From Wolbachia endosymbiont (group B) of Hofmannophila pseudospretella (lineage in GTDB: Bacteria; Pseudomonadota; Alphaproteobacteria; Rickettsiales; Anaplasmataceae), in NCBI RefSeq assembly GCF_964028515.1, contig NZ_OZ034788.1, positions 1,488,001 to 1,552,000 on the forward strand: a DNA stretch of 64,000 bases, in the 5' to 3' direction. Within the stretch, counting starts at the first letter, position 1. Each line of letters starts with the position of its first letter. Below the pieces are notes generated by a model. The model saw only the letters and a program-made list of their open reading frames with translations, was not told the DNA's origin and ran no database searches. Shown one piece after another: positions 54,220-62,108 of this stretch. Made by a program: the position numbers and the translations under genes.

Positions 54220-55403
54220 CAGAGCAATTTTTACATGGTGTAAATGTTATTGAGGTAACCTCAGGGGCCAAGGTAGTACGCACAGCTAAATCATCAGTGA
54301 TAGGTGTAATTGGTACTGCACCTGAAGCTGATGAGCAAAAGTTTCCGCTAAATAAACCAGTGTTAATTGCAGGAAGCTTAAAAGAAGCAGCAAGACTTGG
54401 AAAGAGTGGCAGTTTACCTTCTGCAACAAACGGAATATTTTCCCAGATTGGTGCAACAGTAGTAGTTATTCGAGTTAAAGAAAGTGAAAACAGCGATTCA
54501 AAGCTCAAAGAAAGTGAAACTATCCAAAATATAATTGGCGGTGTTGATAAAGAGACTGGAGAGTATCAAGGGATAGAGGCATTCCTAAGTAGTGAAAGCA
54601 TAGTTCATATTGCTCCAAGAATATTAATTGCACCTCAGTTTACTCATCAGTTACCTGAAATAGATGGAGTAAATCCAGTAGTGAGTGCTTTAATTTCCAT
54701 AGCAGAAAAATTAAGAGCAATTATTGTTGCAGATGGACCAAATACTAATGATGAAGAAGCAATAAAATGGAGAAAAAGTGTAGGCAGCTCAAGAGTTTAC
54801 GTAGTTGACCCTTGGGTTAAGGTATTTATTGAAGGAAAAGAAGGAACCTTGCCAGCAAGCCCATTTGTAGCTGGTTTAATAGCAAAAGTAGATAGCGAAC
54901 AAGGATTTTGGCACTCACCTTCAAATAAAGAGATAAATGGTATTGTTGGCACAAGCAGGCCTATTGATTTTACGCTCGGTAATACAAATTGTAGAGCAAA
55001 CCATTTAAATGAAAATGAAGTAACAACGATAATTCATCAAAATGGCTATAGGCTTTGGGGAAATAGAACATGTTCAAACGATTCGAAATGGGCTTTTCTA
55101 TCAGTAAGGCGCACTGCAGATTTAATTAACGATAGTTTACTTCGAGCTCATCTCTGGGCAGTTGATCGCAATATCACAAAAACTTATATAGATGATGTGA
55201 TTGAGGGGGTGAATTCTTATTTGGCCAATTTAAAAGCACAAGGAGCAATTATCAGTGGAAAATGTTATGCAACTCCCGAACTCAATACACCGGCAAATAT
55301 TGCAAGCGGAAAAGTGTCTTTTGATTTTGAGTTTACACCGCCATATCCAGCTGAGCAAATAATATTCAGATCCCATCTTGTAAATAATAGTGTAATAAGT
55401 TAG
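54216..55403 (+). CDS. FI: Phage tail sheath protein (P2 FI-like)
   Basis: 395 aa. Begins FLHGVNVIEVTSGAKVVRTAKSSVIGVIGTAPEAD, the usual sheath start (HGVxVxE...I...S...VIGxVGTA). The C-terminal half has LWGNRTCSNDSKWAFLSVRRTADLINDSL and FDFEFTPPYPAEQI, the core of the contractile sheath. It forms the outer tube that shortens to drive the tail tube. Overlaps the gene before it by 4 bp; followed by the tail tube gene after 11 bp. Confidence 0.92.
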   Translation: MTEQFLHGVNVIEVTSGAKVVRTAKSSVIGVIGTAPEADEQKFPLNKPVLIAGSLKEAARLGKSGSLPSATNGIFSQIGATVVVIRVKESENSDSKLKESETIQNIIGGVDKETGEYQGIEAFLSSESIVHIAPRILIAPQFTHQLPEIDGVNPVVSALISIAEKLRAIIVADGPNTNDEEAIKWRKSVGSSRVYVVDPWVKVFIEGKEGTLPASPFVAGLIAKVDSEQGFWHSPSNKEINGIVGTSRPIDFTLGNTNCRANHLNENEVTTIIHQNGYRLWGNRTCSNDSKWAFLSVRRTADLINDSLLRAHLWAVDRNITKTYIDDVIEGVNSYLANLKAQGAIISGKCYATPELNTPANIASGKVSFDFEFTPPYPAEQIIFRSHLVNNSVIS

Positions 55404-55414
55404 GAGAAAGCGAA

Positions 55415-55921
55415 GTGTTACCCAAAATACTGAGAAATTTTAACGTATTTGTAGATGGTCGTGGTTATGCAGGAAAAATAGATGAAATTACCCTACCAAA
55501 ACTTACCATAAAAACAGAAGAGTATCGTGCTGGTGGTATGGATATTCCAGTAAATATTGATATGGGCATGGAAAAGATTGAAGCAGATTTCACTTTTTCT
55601 GAATACGATACAGAACTCTTTAGGCTATTTGGTCTAATAAATGGGAATTCAGTAGCTTTGACGCTCAGAGGTGGAATGCAAGGGAGTGGTAGTAATGAAG
55701 TTGAAGGAGTTATTATCAACCTTAGGGGCATATTTAAAGAATTTGATTTTGGCAACTGGAAACCTGCTGAAAAAGCCACTCTCAAATGTACTGTAGCTGC
55801 CCATTATTATAAACTTACGATAGGTGGTAATGAATTAATAGAGATCGATGCTGAAAATATGATAAGAAAGATAAATGGTGTTGATCAAATGGCCTTGCTG
55901 CAAACGATTCTAGGGATCTAA
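55415..55921 (+). CDS. FII: Phage major tail tube protein (P2 FII-like)
   Basis: 168 aa. Opens LPKILRNFNVFVDGRGYAGKIDEITLPKLTIKTEEYRAGGMDIPVNIDMGMEK, the P2 FII pattern with the RAGGMD segment. Forms the inner tube sheathed by FI. Start is GTG; GGAGAAAGCG lies before it. Confidence 0.92.
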   Translation: MLPKILRNFNVFVDGRGYAGKIDEITLPKLTIKTEEYRAGGMDIPVNIDMGMEKIEADFTFSEYDTELFRLFGLINGNSVALTLRGGMQGSGSNEVEGVIINLRGIFKEFDFGNWKPAEKATLKCTVAAHYYKLTIGGNELIEIDAENMIRKINGVDQMALLQTILGI

Positions 55922-55955
55922 TATGGTTGACAAAATTACATAAAAATGTTAAAAT

Positions 55956-56183
55956 ATGAGAGGTTGTAGGTATATAGTTAATATGGATTCTAAAGCTCAT
56001 ACAAATTCCATAGAGCAGCTAACTGGTTTACTTGTTAGTGTAGCACAATCTCAAGACAAGTCCGTTTTAAAGTTATTAACTGAATTAATGGAAGAAGAAA
56101 TTGAAGATATGGAATTATCTAAGATTGCTGACGAACGCTATAAAGAAAAGAGAGTTAAACATCAAGATGCCTTCTGGGATTAA
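55956..56183 (+). CDS. RelB-like antitoxin
   Basis: 75 aa from ATG 55956 or 66 aa from ATG 55983. MDSKAHTNSIEQLTGLLVSV then LTELMEEEIEDMELSKIADE is a short acidic helix-rich chain like antitoxins paired with RelE/ParE toxins. It ends 17 bp inside the next gene. Its job would be to bind and silence the toxin and repress the pair. The family call rests mostly on the partner. Confidence 0.6.
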   Translation: MRGCRYIVNMDSKAHTNSIEQLTGLLVSVAQSQDKSVLKLLTELMEEEIEDMELSKIADERYKEKRVKHQDAFWD

Positions 56184-56448
56184 GCCTTACAATATAGACT
56201 ATTCAGAATCTGTTATAAAGAAAGACATTCCGGCTCTTCCAGCAAAAGTAAAGTTAATGATTAAGAAGGCAATAATGGAACGTCTAACAGTTGATCCAAT
56301 TGGACTTGGAAAGCCATTAAAGCATAACTTAAGTGGACAACGTAGTCTACGGGTGAGTACCTATCGTATACTTTATTATATAGATGTACCAGAACATACA
56401 GTAGTTATTACTTCAATTGAACACAGAAAAGATTCTTATCAAAGCTAA
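56167..56448 (+). CDS. RelE/ParE-family toxin
   Basis: 93 aa from ATG 56167. YNIDYSESVIKKDIPALPAKVKLMIKKAI, then GLGKPLKHNLSGQRSLRVSTYRILYYID then HTVVITSIEHRKDSYQ: the RelE/ParE fold with its strand pattern and the conserved Arg-x-Arg-x-x-x-Tyr-Arg. RelE members cut mRNA on ribosomes, ParE members block gyrase; which one is unclear. It is set between tail tube and tail chaperone genes, an unusual place, and still in the same direction. Confidence 0.8.
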   Translation: MPSGIKPYNIDYSESVIKKDIPALPAKVKLMIKKAIMERLTVDPIGLGKPLKHNLSGQRSLRVSTYRILYYIDVPEHTVVITSIEHRKDSYQS

Positions 56449-56538
56449 TCCTATTTATAGCACCATAGTTATAACAAAGAAATTAGTTATGTAAAAGCCG
56501 ATATAGACTTTTATTTAATTAGCTTTTTAAGGAGGAAT

Positions 56539-56796
56539 ATGCAAGCTATAACACTTAATAATCCAATAACAGTAGATGGAATTTCTGTCTCAGAACTTAC
56601 CGTTAGACGTCCAAAAGTTAGAGACTATTTAGCAATAGAACGTATTAGCGGTAGTGATCTAAGTAAGGAAGTAACTTTGACTGCCAATCTGACATCAGTT
56701 GCAAAAGAAGCGATTGAAGAGTTAGATATTGCTGATTATGTGAAAGTGCAAGAGGTATTAAAGGATTTTTTTTCACCGATTATCCAAAAAACTTGA
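56539..56796 (+). CDS. E: Phage tail assembly chaperone E
   Basis: 85 aa. ITLNNPITVDGISVSELTVRRPKVRDYLAIERISG is the pattern of the P2 gpE tail assembly chaperones, which coat the tape measure protein while the tube is built. GGAGGAAT lies before the ATG. Near its end the frame reads gat-ttt-ttt-tca over a run of eight T, and a -1 step gives the longer E+E' product. Confidence 0.82.
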   Translation: MQAITLNNPITVDGISVSELTVRRPKVRDYLAIERISGSDLSKEVTLTANLTSVAKEAIEELDIADYVKVQEVLKDFFSPIIQKT

Positions 56797-56924
56797 GATT
56801 AGAAGTATTAATGTTCAGCTCTGTTGTAGGAGGCGGGGTTGAACAAATACTTGATATGGAGATTAATGAATTTATCTTATGGCATAAAGCAGCGAGGAAG
56901 GTACAATGTCAACGTTATCTATAA
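56766..56924 (+). CDS. E' extension made by -1 frameshift
   Basis: The eight T at 56766-56773 contain T-TTT-TTT in the E frame (codons at 56767 and 56770), a perfect slippery heptamer. A -1 step continues FTDYPKNLRLEVLMFSSVVG then a GVEQILDMEINEFILWHKAA end and stops at 56922-56924. In P2 and lambda the E' or GT extension recruits the tube protein. The extension overlaps the tape measure start by 19 bp. Confidence 0.75.
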   Translation, partial: FFFTDYPKNLRLEVLMFSSVVGGGVEQILDMEINEFILWHKAARKVQCQRYL

Positions 56925-57286
56925 AAATTGGAGCAGTCCTAGATGGCAGTTTCAGTACTGTAATAAAAGGAAGTAGCAGTCAACTTACTCATCTTGGTGA
57001 GAATATAAGAAAGCTTGACTCATCTTTAAAATCAGTATCAAAGTTTAAGCAGTTAGGTCATGATGTTTTGACTAGCAAGAGGTCATGGAAAGGCTTTGAA
57101 GATCAAGTAAAATCTTTAGCTAAACAAATGAAGGCAATAGAGAAACCGAGCAAAACTTTAAAAGCAGAATTTGACAAGGCCAAAACCTCCGCAATAAAAG
57201 CAAAAGAAGCATATTTGAAAAAGAGAGATGCTTTGCATTCATTTAATGAAGAAGTAAGAAAAAGTGGAAGAAATATTAAGTACTTA
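56906..57286 (+). pseudogene. Tape measure protein, cut off after about 127 residues by IS630 copy 4
   Basis: Begins STLSIKIGAVLDGSFSTVIKGSSSQLTHLGENIRKLDSSL, a usual tape measure start, and goes on as a long helix. The frame then runs into the IS630 end. The tape measure sets tail length and normally has several hundred to over a thousand residues. None of the remaining gene is found on the other side of the element. Confidence 0.82.
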
Positions 57287-57298
57287 TACCAAAATCCA

Positions 57299-57712
57299 TT
57301 ACTGACCGAACAAATAAGAAACATTACAAACTCGTTTAATAGTAGTACTGGAAATATTGACAATAAAATTACACAAAACATCTTCAAGTAAACCTATGGT
57401 ATCGTAGATACTATTGCGTAAAGTATTGTATTTGATATATTGCCACAACCTTTCAACAGGATTCAGTTCCGGTGAATAAGGAGGCAAGTATATGATGGTA
57501 ATGTTTTCCTGAATTTTCAAACTTTTTGATCTATGCCAACTTGCACAATCCATTACAAGAAAGGCTTCTTTCGTGCCTAAATCTTTCGACATCTGCTCCA
57601 GAAATATATTCATACAATCAGTGTTTACATATGGAGCAAGTAGGCTAATTTTCTTACCACTTCTTGGATTTACCGCACTGTAGATATAGAAATTTTGTCT
57701 ACCAATTTTCAT
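57299..57712 (-). CDS. IS630 transposase OrfB, copy 4
   Basis: 137 aa, identical in translation to the other copies. Confidence 0.88.
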   Translation of the reverse strand: MKIGRQNFYIYSAVNPRSGKKISLLAPYVNTDCMNIFLEQMSKDLGTKEAFLVMDCASWHRSKSLKIQENITIIYLPPYSPELNPVERLWQYIKYNTLRNSIYDTIGLLEDVLCNFIVNISSTTIKRVCNVSYLFGQ

Positions 57713-57785
57713 TTTAACCTGTGTTCTGACCCCTTTTTTAAACCATCCGTGTCCGATTTTTGAATGAGTTCCAAATCGTGATTCA

Positions 57786-58304
57786 TCAAAAAAATACCTC
57801 CTTTTCAGGGTGGGAATTGACTATTTTATTGAAGTATTTTTTAAACTCTTCTTGCTTGTTTTTATCTTGTTTATGGTGAATTGGCCTCGGTGTTATGTAA
57901 GAAAACTTCATCCTTTGTATCTCACGGTGCACTGTTGATTTGCTAATGTTTAGGCCAAATTCCTCTGAGATTTTTATTTGCACTTCCTTAATAGTAATAT
58001 TTGGATTTCTTTCTACCCATATTTCAATTTGCTCACGTTGATTTTTGTTTAATTTGCTTTTTCTTCGCCGCTGAGACGGGGAAAATAATCTTTCTACTCT
58101 ACCAAATTTTAGATGCTTTATCCATTCAGTCAAAGCAGTCCTTGAAATTTTACATATTCTTGCCACAGCGCTTATACTACTTTCTTTTCCTGCTATCACC
58201 GCTTGTAACTTTTTTGAAACATATGCGTTATTTCTGACCTTTTTTAACATTTCTTTCGCCAAATTTACAACTTTTTCGTCTAATAGTTTTGACCTTAATG
58301 CCAT
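57786..58304 (-). CDS. IS630 transposase OrfA, copy 4
   Basis: 172 aa, identical in translation to the other copies, with the same seven-T run at its end. Confidence 0.85.
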   Translation of the reverse strand: MALRSKLLDEKVVNLAKEMLKKVRNNAYVSKKLQAVIAGKESSISAVARICKISRTALTEWIKHLKFGRVERLFSPSQRRRKSKLNKNQREQIEIWVERNPNITIKEVQIKISEEFGLNISKSTVHREIQRMKFSYITPRPIHHKQDKNKQEEFKKYFNKIVNSHPEKEVFF

Positions 58305-58448
58305 TTATACCTCTCTATTTTATCTACTTTAGTATCACTTCTTTCCCATTATTGTCTATCTGTTCTTTATATAGTGGGAATTGGTATAAGTTTTCTATAA
58401 TCTGTATATAAACTTCTAAAACTATCCATAATAGATTAATACCTTCAC

Positions 58449-58658
58449 ATGAAAAAGCAAAAAATCCCAATTACGGTAATTATTACCATATTAATCCAAA
58501 CCGTAGCATTGATATGGTGGTTATCCAAGTTAGACTCAAGGGTACAATTTCACGATAAACTTATTGAATATGGTTTAATGGAAAAAGTGTTAGTACTTGA
58601 GGAAAGGGTAAAAAATCTTTCTGAGGAATTGGATGAGCTTAAAGCTGATTTTAAGTAA
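58449..58658 (+). CDS. Small membrane protein with coiled coil
   Basis: 69 aa: one membrane helix (residues 7-25, ITVIITILIQTVALIWWLS) followed by a heptad-rich helix (KVLVLEERVKNLSEELDELK). This is the layout of small phage lysis or accessory proteins, and it lies where WO phages have small unknown genes near the patatin. No direct evidence of function. Confidence 0.55.
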   Translation: MKKQKIPITVIITILIQTVALIWWLSKLDSRVQFHDKLIEYGLMEKVLVLEERVKNLSEELDELKADFK

Positions 58659-59180
58659 TTATTCTTCTACTTTTGGTGTATAAGAATCAGATTGAGATTT
58701 ACGATCCTTCCAGTTTTCGATGTATTGTTCAACTAGTGGAGAATCTCCTGTTATGATCAGTAGGTTTTCAGCATTTCTTTGCTGAGCGGCATCTGAAAAG
58801 TTAAATGATCCGGTTATGATTTTTTGCTCATCAATAATAATTACCTTGCTATGAGCAATAGCGGGTTTAAAGTCAATCCATATCGGGATTTTGTGCTCAA
58901 ATAATTCGTTAATTACACTATGTTTTGAACTAGTTTGTGATTCATCTAGGATAACCTTAATATCAACTCCACGTTCCTTAGCTTCAATTAGCGACTTTGC
59001 AATAGGTTTAGAAGTAAATGAATATGCTTGAACCAACACAGACCCTTTAGCATGGTCTATGGAATCAATTATTAGGTTGGTGCAATTTTCTCTAGGAGTG
59101 AAACATACAGTAGTACTTGGACAAGAAACACAACCTGATAAAAGCAAACAAGTTAAAAAAATCAATAAATATTTAAACAT
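58659..59180 (-). CDS. PLD-family nuclease (Nuc-like), lipoprotein signal
   Basis: 174 aa from ATG 59180; the longer frame upstream is antisense to the patatin. The start MFKYLLIFLTCLLLSGC is a lipoprotein-type signal with Cys17, so the protein is exported. The phospholipase D motif is AHSKVIIIDEQKIITGSFNF, one HKD site as in Nuc, which works as a dimer, and the substrate is more likely nucleic acid than lipid. SVLVQAYSFTSKPIAKSLIEAKERGVDIKVILDESQ also fits Nuc. Divergent from the patatin gene, the two start codons overlapping in CATG. Confidence 0.85.
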   Translation of the reverse strand: MFKYLLIFLTCLLLSGCVSCPSTTVCFTPRENCTNLIIDSIDHAKGSVLVQAYSFTSKPIAKSLIEAKERGVDIKVILDESQTSSKHSVINELFEHKIPIWIDFKPAIAHSKVIIIDEQKIITGSFNFSDAAQQRNAENLLIITGDSPLVEQYIENWKDRKSQSDSYTPKVEE

Positions 59181-60102
59181 GGCCAAATATATTCTTTCAG
59201 TCGACGGTGGAGGCATAAGAGGCATCACACCAGCGATAATATTAGCAGAAATAGAAAAGAGAGCAAGGAAGCCTATTTCTAAAATCTTTGATCTAATGGC
59301 TGGTACTTCAACCGGTGGGATTGTTGTGGCTGGGTTATGCAAGAAAGATGAACGGGGAAATCCCCAATATTCAGCCAACGATTTAGTCGAGCTTTACCAA
59401 AAGTACGGAGCATATATTTTTAAATCTTCATTTTTGAGAAGATCAATATTTTCTTGGCTAAATTGTGCACAGTATTCATGCAAAAATATTGAATGCGTTC
59501 TGAATAGATATTTTGGTGATTCTACTCTTGCAGATGCAACAAATAATTTAATGCTTACAAGCTACGATATTAAGAACAATTATCCCTTCTTCTTTAAAAG
59601 CTGGAGAGAAGATAGAAATTTTATCAAATTGAAAGATGCATTACGATCTACAACTGCAGCACCTACTTACTTTGTACCTAAATATCTTAAAATCAACCAA
59701 AAGGAAATGGTACTAGTGGACGGAGGGGTTTTTGCTAATAATCCAGCGGCTTGCGCATATGCAAGTGGTAAGAAATTGTTTCCAAATGATGAGATTATAC
59801 TGTTATCACTAGGTACTGGTAGAACAGATAGAAGCATAGCTAATTCAAGGAGATTTGGAAAAATAGGATGGATCAAGCCACTACTACATGTGATGTTTTC
59901 TTCAAGTTTAGATGCAGTAAACTATCAACTTAATCAAGTTATAGCTGATAAATATATACGCATACAATCGCAATTAAAAATAGCATCACCTGACATGGAT
60001 AATATTACATCAAAAAATATCAAATCTCTTCAGCAAGAGGCAAATGCAATGATAGAGGACAACCAGAAATTAATAGATAAACTTTGCGATTTCATATCTT
60101 AA
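59179..60102 (+). CDS. WO phage patatin-like phospholipase
   Basis: 307 aa from ATG 59179. LSVDGGGIRGITPAIIL holds the oxyanion DGGGxRG, GTSTGG at about residues 42-47 the GxSxG with the catalytic Ser, and LVDGGVFANNPA the Asp of the Ser-Asp pair. Patatins hydrolyse acyl chains from lipids; a patatin is a fixed part of WO phages near the tail genes and may help the phage or bacterium through membranes. The longer reading from 59059 lies over the PLD gene and is rejected. Intact. Confidence 0.9.
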   Translation: MAKYILSVDGGGIRGITPAIILAEIEKRARKPISKIFDLMAGTSTGGIVVAGLCKKDERGNPQYSANDLVELYQKYGAYIFKSSFLRRSIFSWLNCAQYSCKNIECVLNRYFGDSTLADATNNLMLTSYDIKNNYPFFFKSWREDRNFIKLKDALRSTTAAPTYFVPKYLKINQKEMVLVDGGVFANNPAACAYASGKKLFPNDEIILLSLGTGRTDRSIANSRRFGKIGWIKPLLHVMFSSSLDAVNYQLNQVIADKYIRIQSQLKIASPDMDNITSKNIKSLQQEANAMIEDNQKLIDKLCDFIS

Positions 60103-60197
60103 TTTATACCAAGCAAAGTTCAACTGAGCCAAAAAAGTTGGTTAGCAAATTCTGCTGGTTAAATCATTAACTAACTTTACTTATATCTTAAACACAT

Positions 60198-61109
60198 TCA
60201 ATTTTCACACTCACCCAACTCATCAGCAGTTAGGCCACTTGCTCGCACAATAATATCAATAGCAACACCTGCCTTTACTAGATTCTTTGCAACCCTGATT
60301 TTCTCTGCTTTTTTAACTTTTTCCTTGCCGCTTTTCATATCTTCAGATAGAGATTTGACTAATGATTCTTGTTCTCCGTACTCATCCATTAAACTCAATA
60401 GCTTTTTGCTTTCTCTTGTTTTAGGTAGCAGAACTTTAATATTCACTGATAATTCTCCTGCTATTTCATATAATTTATCTAATGATATGGCAGTATACCC
60501 TTTTTCATATTCGTGTATTTCCTTGAGTGTTAAACCAACTTTGTTTGCTAAATCTTTTTGAGTATACCTTTTTATCAATCTCCATTCTCTTATTCTTTGC
60601 CCTACTCTGTAGTATATAGAATCAGTGCAGACTTCTTTCTCTGTATTATCATACTCGTAAATAGATAAGCCCGTTGCTTGGGAAATTATGTCAACTGAAA
60701 CTCCTTCTTTTACTAGATTTCTTGCTATTTCCAACCTTGCTTCTTCTTGATTAATTTTTTCGCTAATATGAACAAACCTGACTAATGAAGGTACTATTTT
60801 GCCTAACTTTTGATTCTCATATATTTTCGTTAGATAGAATATTTCTTCGTCTTCATCTTCATACTCTCTTACTGTTATTGGTTTAGGTAATAGATCTACA
60901 GCATTAACTGACAATACTCTTGCTATCACATATAGTACTTCAATTGGAATAGGAATATACCCATTTTCATAGCTGCTCACTTCTTGGTATGTTAAATCTA
61001 TTTTACTTGCTAATTCTATTTGAGTATGCCCTCGCATTAACCTGCTATTTTCCATTTTTCGTCCTATTTTGTAACTTATAGGACTAACATCTCTTACAGA
61101 AACAAACAT
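60198..61109 (-). CDS. Double-HTH (XRE) phage regulator, unit 3-4
   Basis: 303 aa from ATG 61109; the longer frame to 61163 overlaps the next gene. Two XRE-type HTH domains: ISYKIGRKMENSRLMRGHTQIELASKI... and IYYRVGQRIREWRLIKRYTQKDLANKV..., each followed by ARNLVKEGVSVDIISQATGLS-like residues (second: AKNLVKAGVAIDIIVRASGLT). It is transcribed away from the patatin. Such double-HTH proteins are a WO phage marker and probably set the phage's gene switch. It lies directly after a close paralogue. Confidence 0.85.
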   Translation of the reverse strand: MFVSVRDVSPISYKIGRKMENSRLMRGHTQIELASKIDLTYQEVSSYENGYIPIPIEVLYVIARVLSVNAVDLLPKPITVREYEDEDEEIFYLTKIYENQKLGKIVPSLVRFVHISEKINQEEARLEIARNLVKEGVSVDIISQATGLSIYEYDNTEKEVCTDSIYYRVGQRIREWRLIKRYTQKDLANKVGLTLKEIHEYEKGYTAISLDKLYEIAGELSVNIKVLLPKTRESKKLLSLMDEYGEQESLVKSLSEDMKSGKEKVKKAEKIRVAKNLVKAGVAIDIIVRASGLTADELGECEN

Positions 61110-61134
61110 ATATACCTTATTTAGAAATAAATTT

Positions 61135-62031
61135 TCATCCAATTTGATCAGCAGATAAACCAACTATTTGCACAATAATATCAATAGGAATTCCCCCTTT
61201 TACTAAATCCCTTCCAACTTTAATCCTTTCTACCTCTCTCACTTTCTCTTCGCAAATTTGTATGCTTTCAAACAAAGATTTTATTAGTGCATTACGTAGT
61301 TCTTGGCTCTCAATTTCTTTGTATTCTTTAATCAAATCAGGTAGCTCATTTTTCACTTTACTCCCTTCCTCTATTAGTAGATCCGTAATATTAATCGATA
61401 ATGCTTCTGCCATTTCATATAATTTATCAAGTGGAACAGCAGTCCTTCCTTGTTCATAGTTGCTTATTTCGTGACGTGTTGTATTCATTTTCTCTGCTAA
61501 ATCTTTTTGAGTATACTCCCTCACTAGCCTCCATTCTTTTATCTTTTTTCCTATTTGGTAGTAGATAGAACCAACTTTTTCTTCAATACATTCATCAGCA
61601 GAGAGACCAATTATTTTTGAAACAATATCAGCAGAAACTCCTGCTTTAACCAAACCTTTTGCAATCTTTATTTTCTCTGCTTTTTTACTATTTTTTTCAC
61701 TAACTTGGACAAAATCGGTTAGTAAACAAAACATTCTACGTAACTCCTGATCATTAATCTTTTTATATTCTCTTACTAGATTTAATATTTCTTTTCCCTC
61801 ATCTTCAAGACAGCTTTTTGATATAGGAATTAGATCCGTAATACTGATTGATAGTGCCTCAGTTATAGCATATAACCTTTCAATTGGAATTCTACGGTTC
61901 CCTTTTTCATATTGTAGTATTACCCAGTACTTTACACCGATTTTCTCAGCTAAATCTTTCTGAGTATACCCTTGCTCTAACCTCCAATTTTTTATTTTTT
62001 GCCCTACTTCATAGTCTAGACTTCTTTCCAT
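61135..62031 (-). CDS. Double-HTH (XRE) phage regulator, unit 1-2
   Basis: 298 aa. HTH one is YEVGQKIKNWRLEQGYTQKDLAEKIGVKYWVILQYEKG; HTH two is YQIGKKIKEWRLVREYTQKDLAEKMNTTRHEISNYEQG. Each is followed by a helical stretch and then the signature AKGLVKAGVSADIVSKIIGLSADE / GRDLVKGGIPIDIIVQIVGLSADQ. With its neighbour this makes four tandem units of one design. Not overlapping the neighbour if the later start there is used (25 bp apart). Confidence 0.87.
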   Translation of the reverse strand: MERSLDYEVGQKIKNWRLEQGYTQKDLAEKIGVKYWVILQYEKGNRRIPIERLYAITEALSISITDLIPISKSCLEDEGKEILNLVREYKKINDQELRRMFCLLTDFVQVSEKNSKKAEKIKIAKGLVKAGVSADIVSKIIGLSADECIEEKVGSIYYQIGKKIKEWRLVREYTQKDLAEKMNTTRHEISNYEQGRTAVPLDKLYEMAEALSINITDLLIEEGSKVKNELPDLIKEYKEIESQELRNALIKSLFESIQICEEKVREVERIKVGRDLVKGGIPIDIIVQIVGLSADQIG

Positions 62032-62108
62032 GAAAATAACCGTATGTACAATATTTTCTACTATAGCTCAAAGGCTCCAGTAAACTCTGGAACCTCAAAA
62101 TAAATGAA

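Larger units (their letters stand above)
57287..58386 (-). mobile_element. IS630-family insertion sequence, copy 4 (1,100 bp), mismatched flanks
   Basis: Same ends and length as the other copies. The 3 bp to the left are TTA (57284-57286), but the 3 bp to the right are TAA (58387-58389), unlike the paired repeats of copies 1-3. Phage genes are missing across it. Both facts point to recombination between two IS copies. Confidence 0.9.

Noticed and set aside
57287..57391. Last 35 residues of the tape measure open frame
   Set aside because: They are the translated IS630 end, also seen at 4272 and 26869, not phage protein.
59059..59178. Longer N-terminus for the patatin
   Set aside because: It is antisense to the signal peptide region of the PLD gene, and the DGGGIRG motif is near the N-terminus in the family.
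59181..59378. Longer N-terminus for the PLD protein
   Set aside because: It lies opposite the patatin start, and the signal peptide begins at the Met at 59180.
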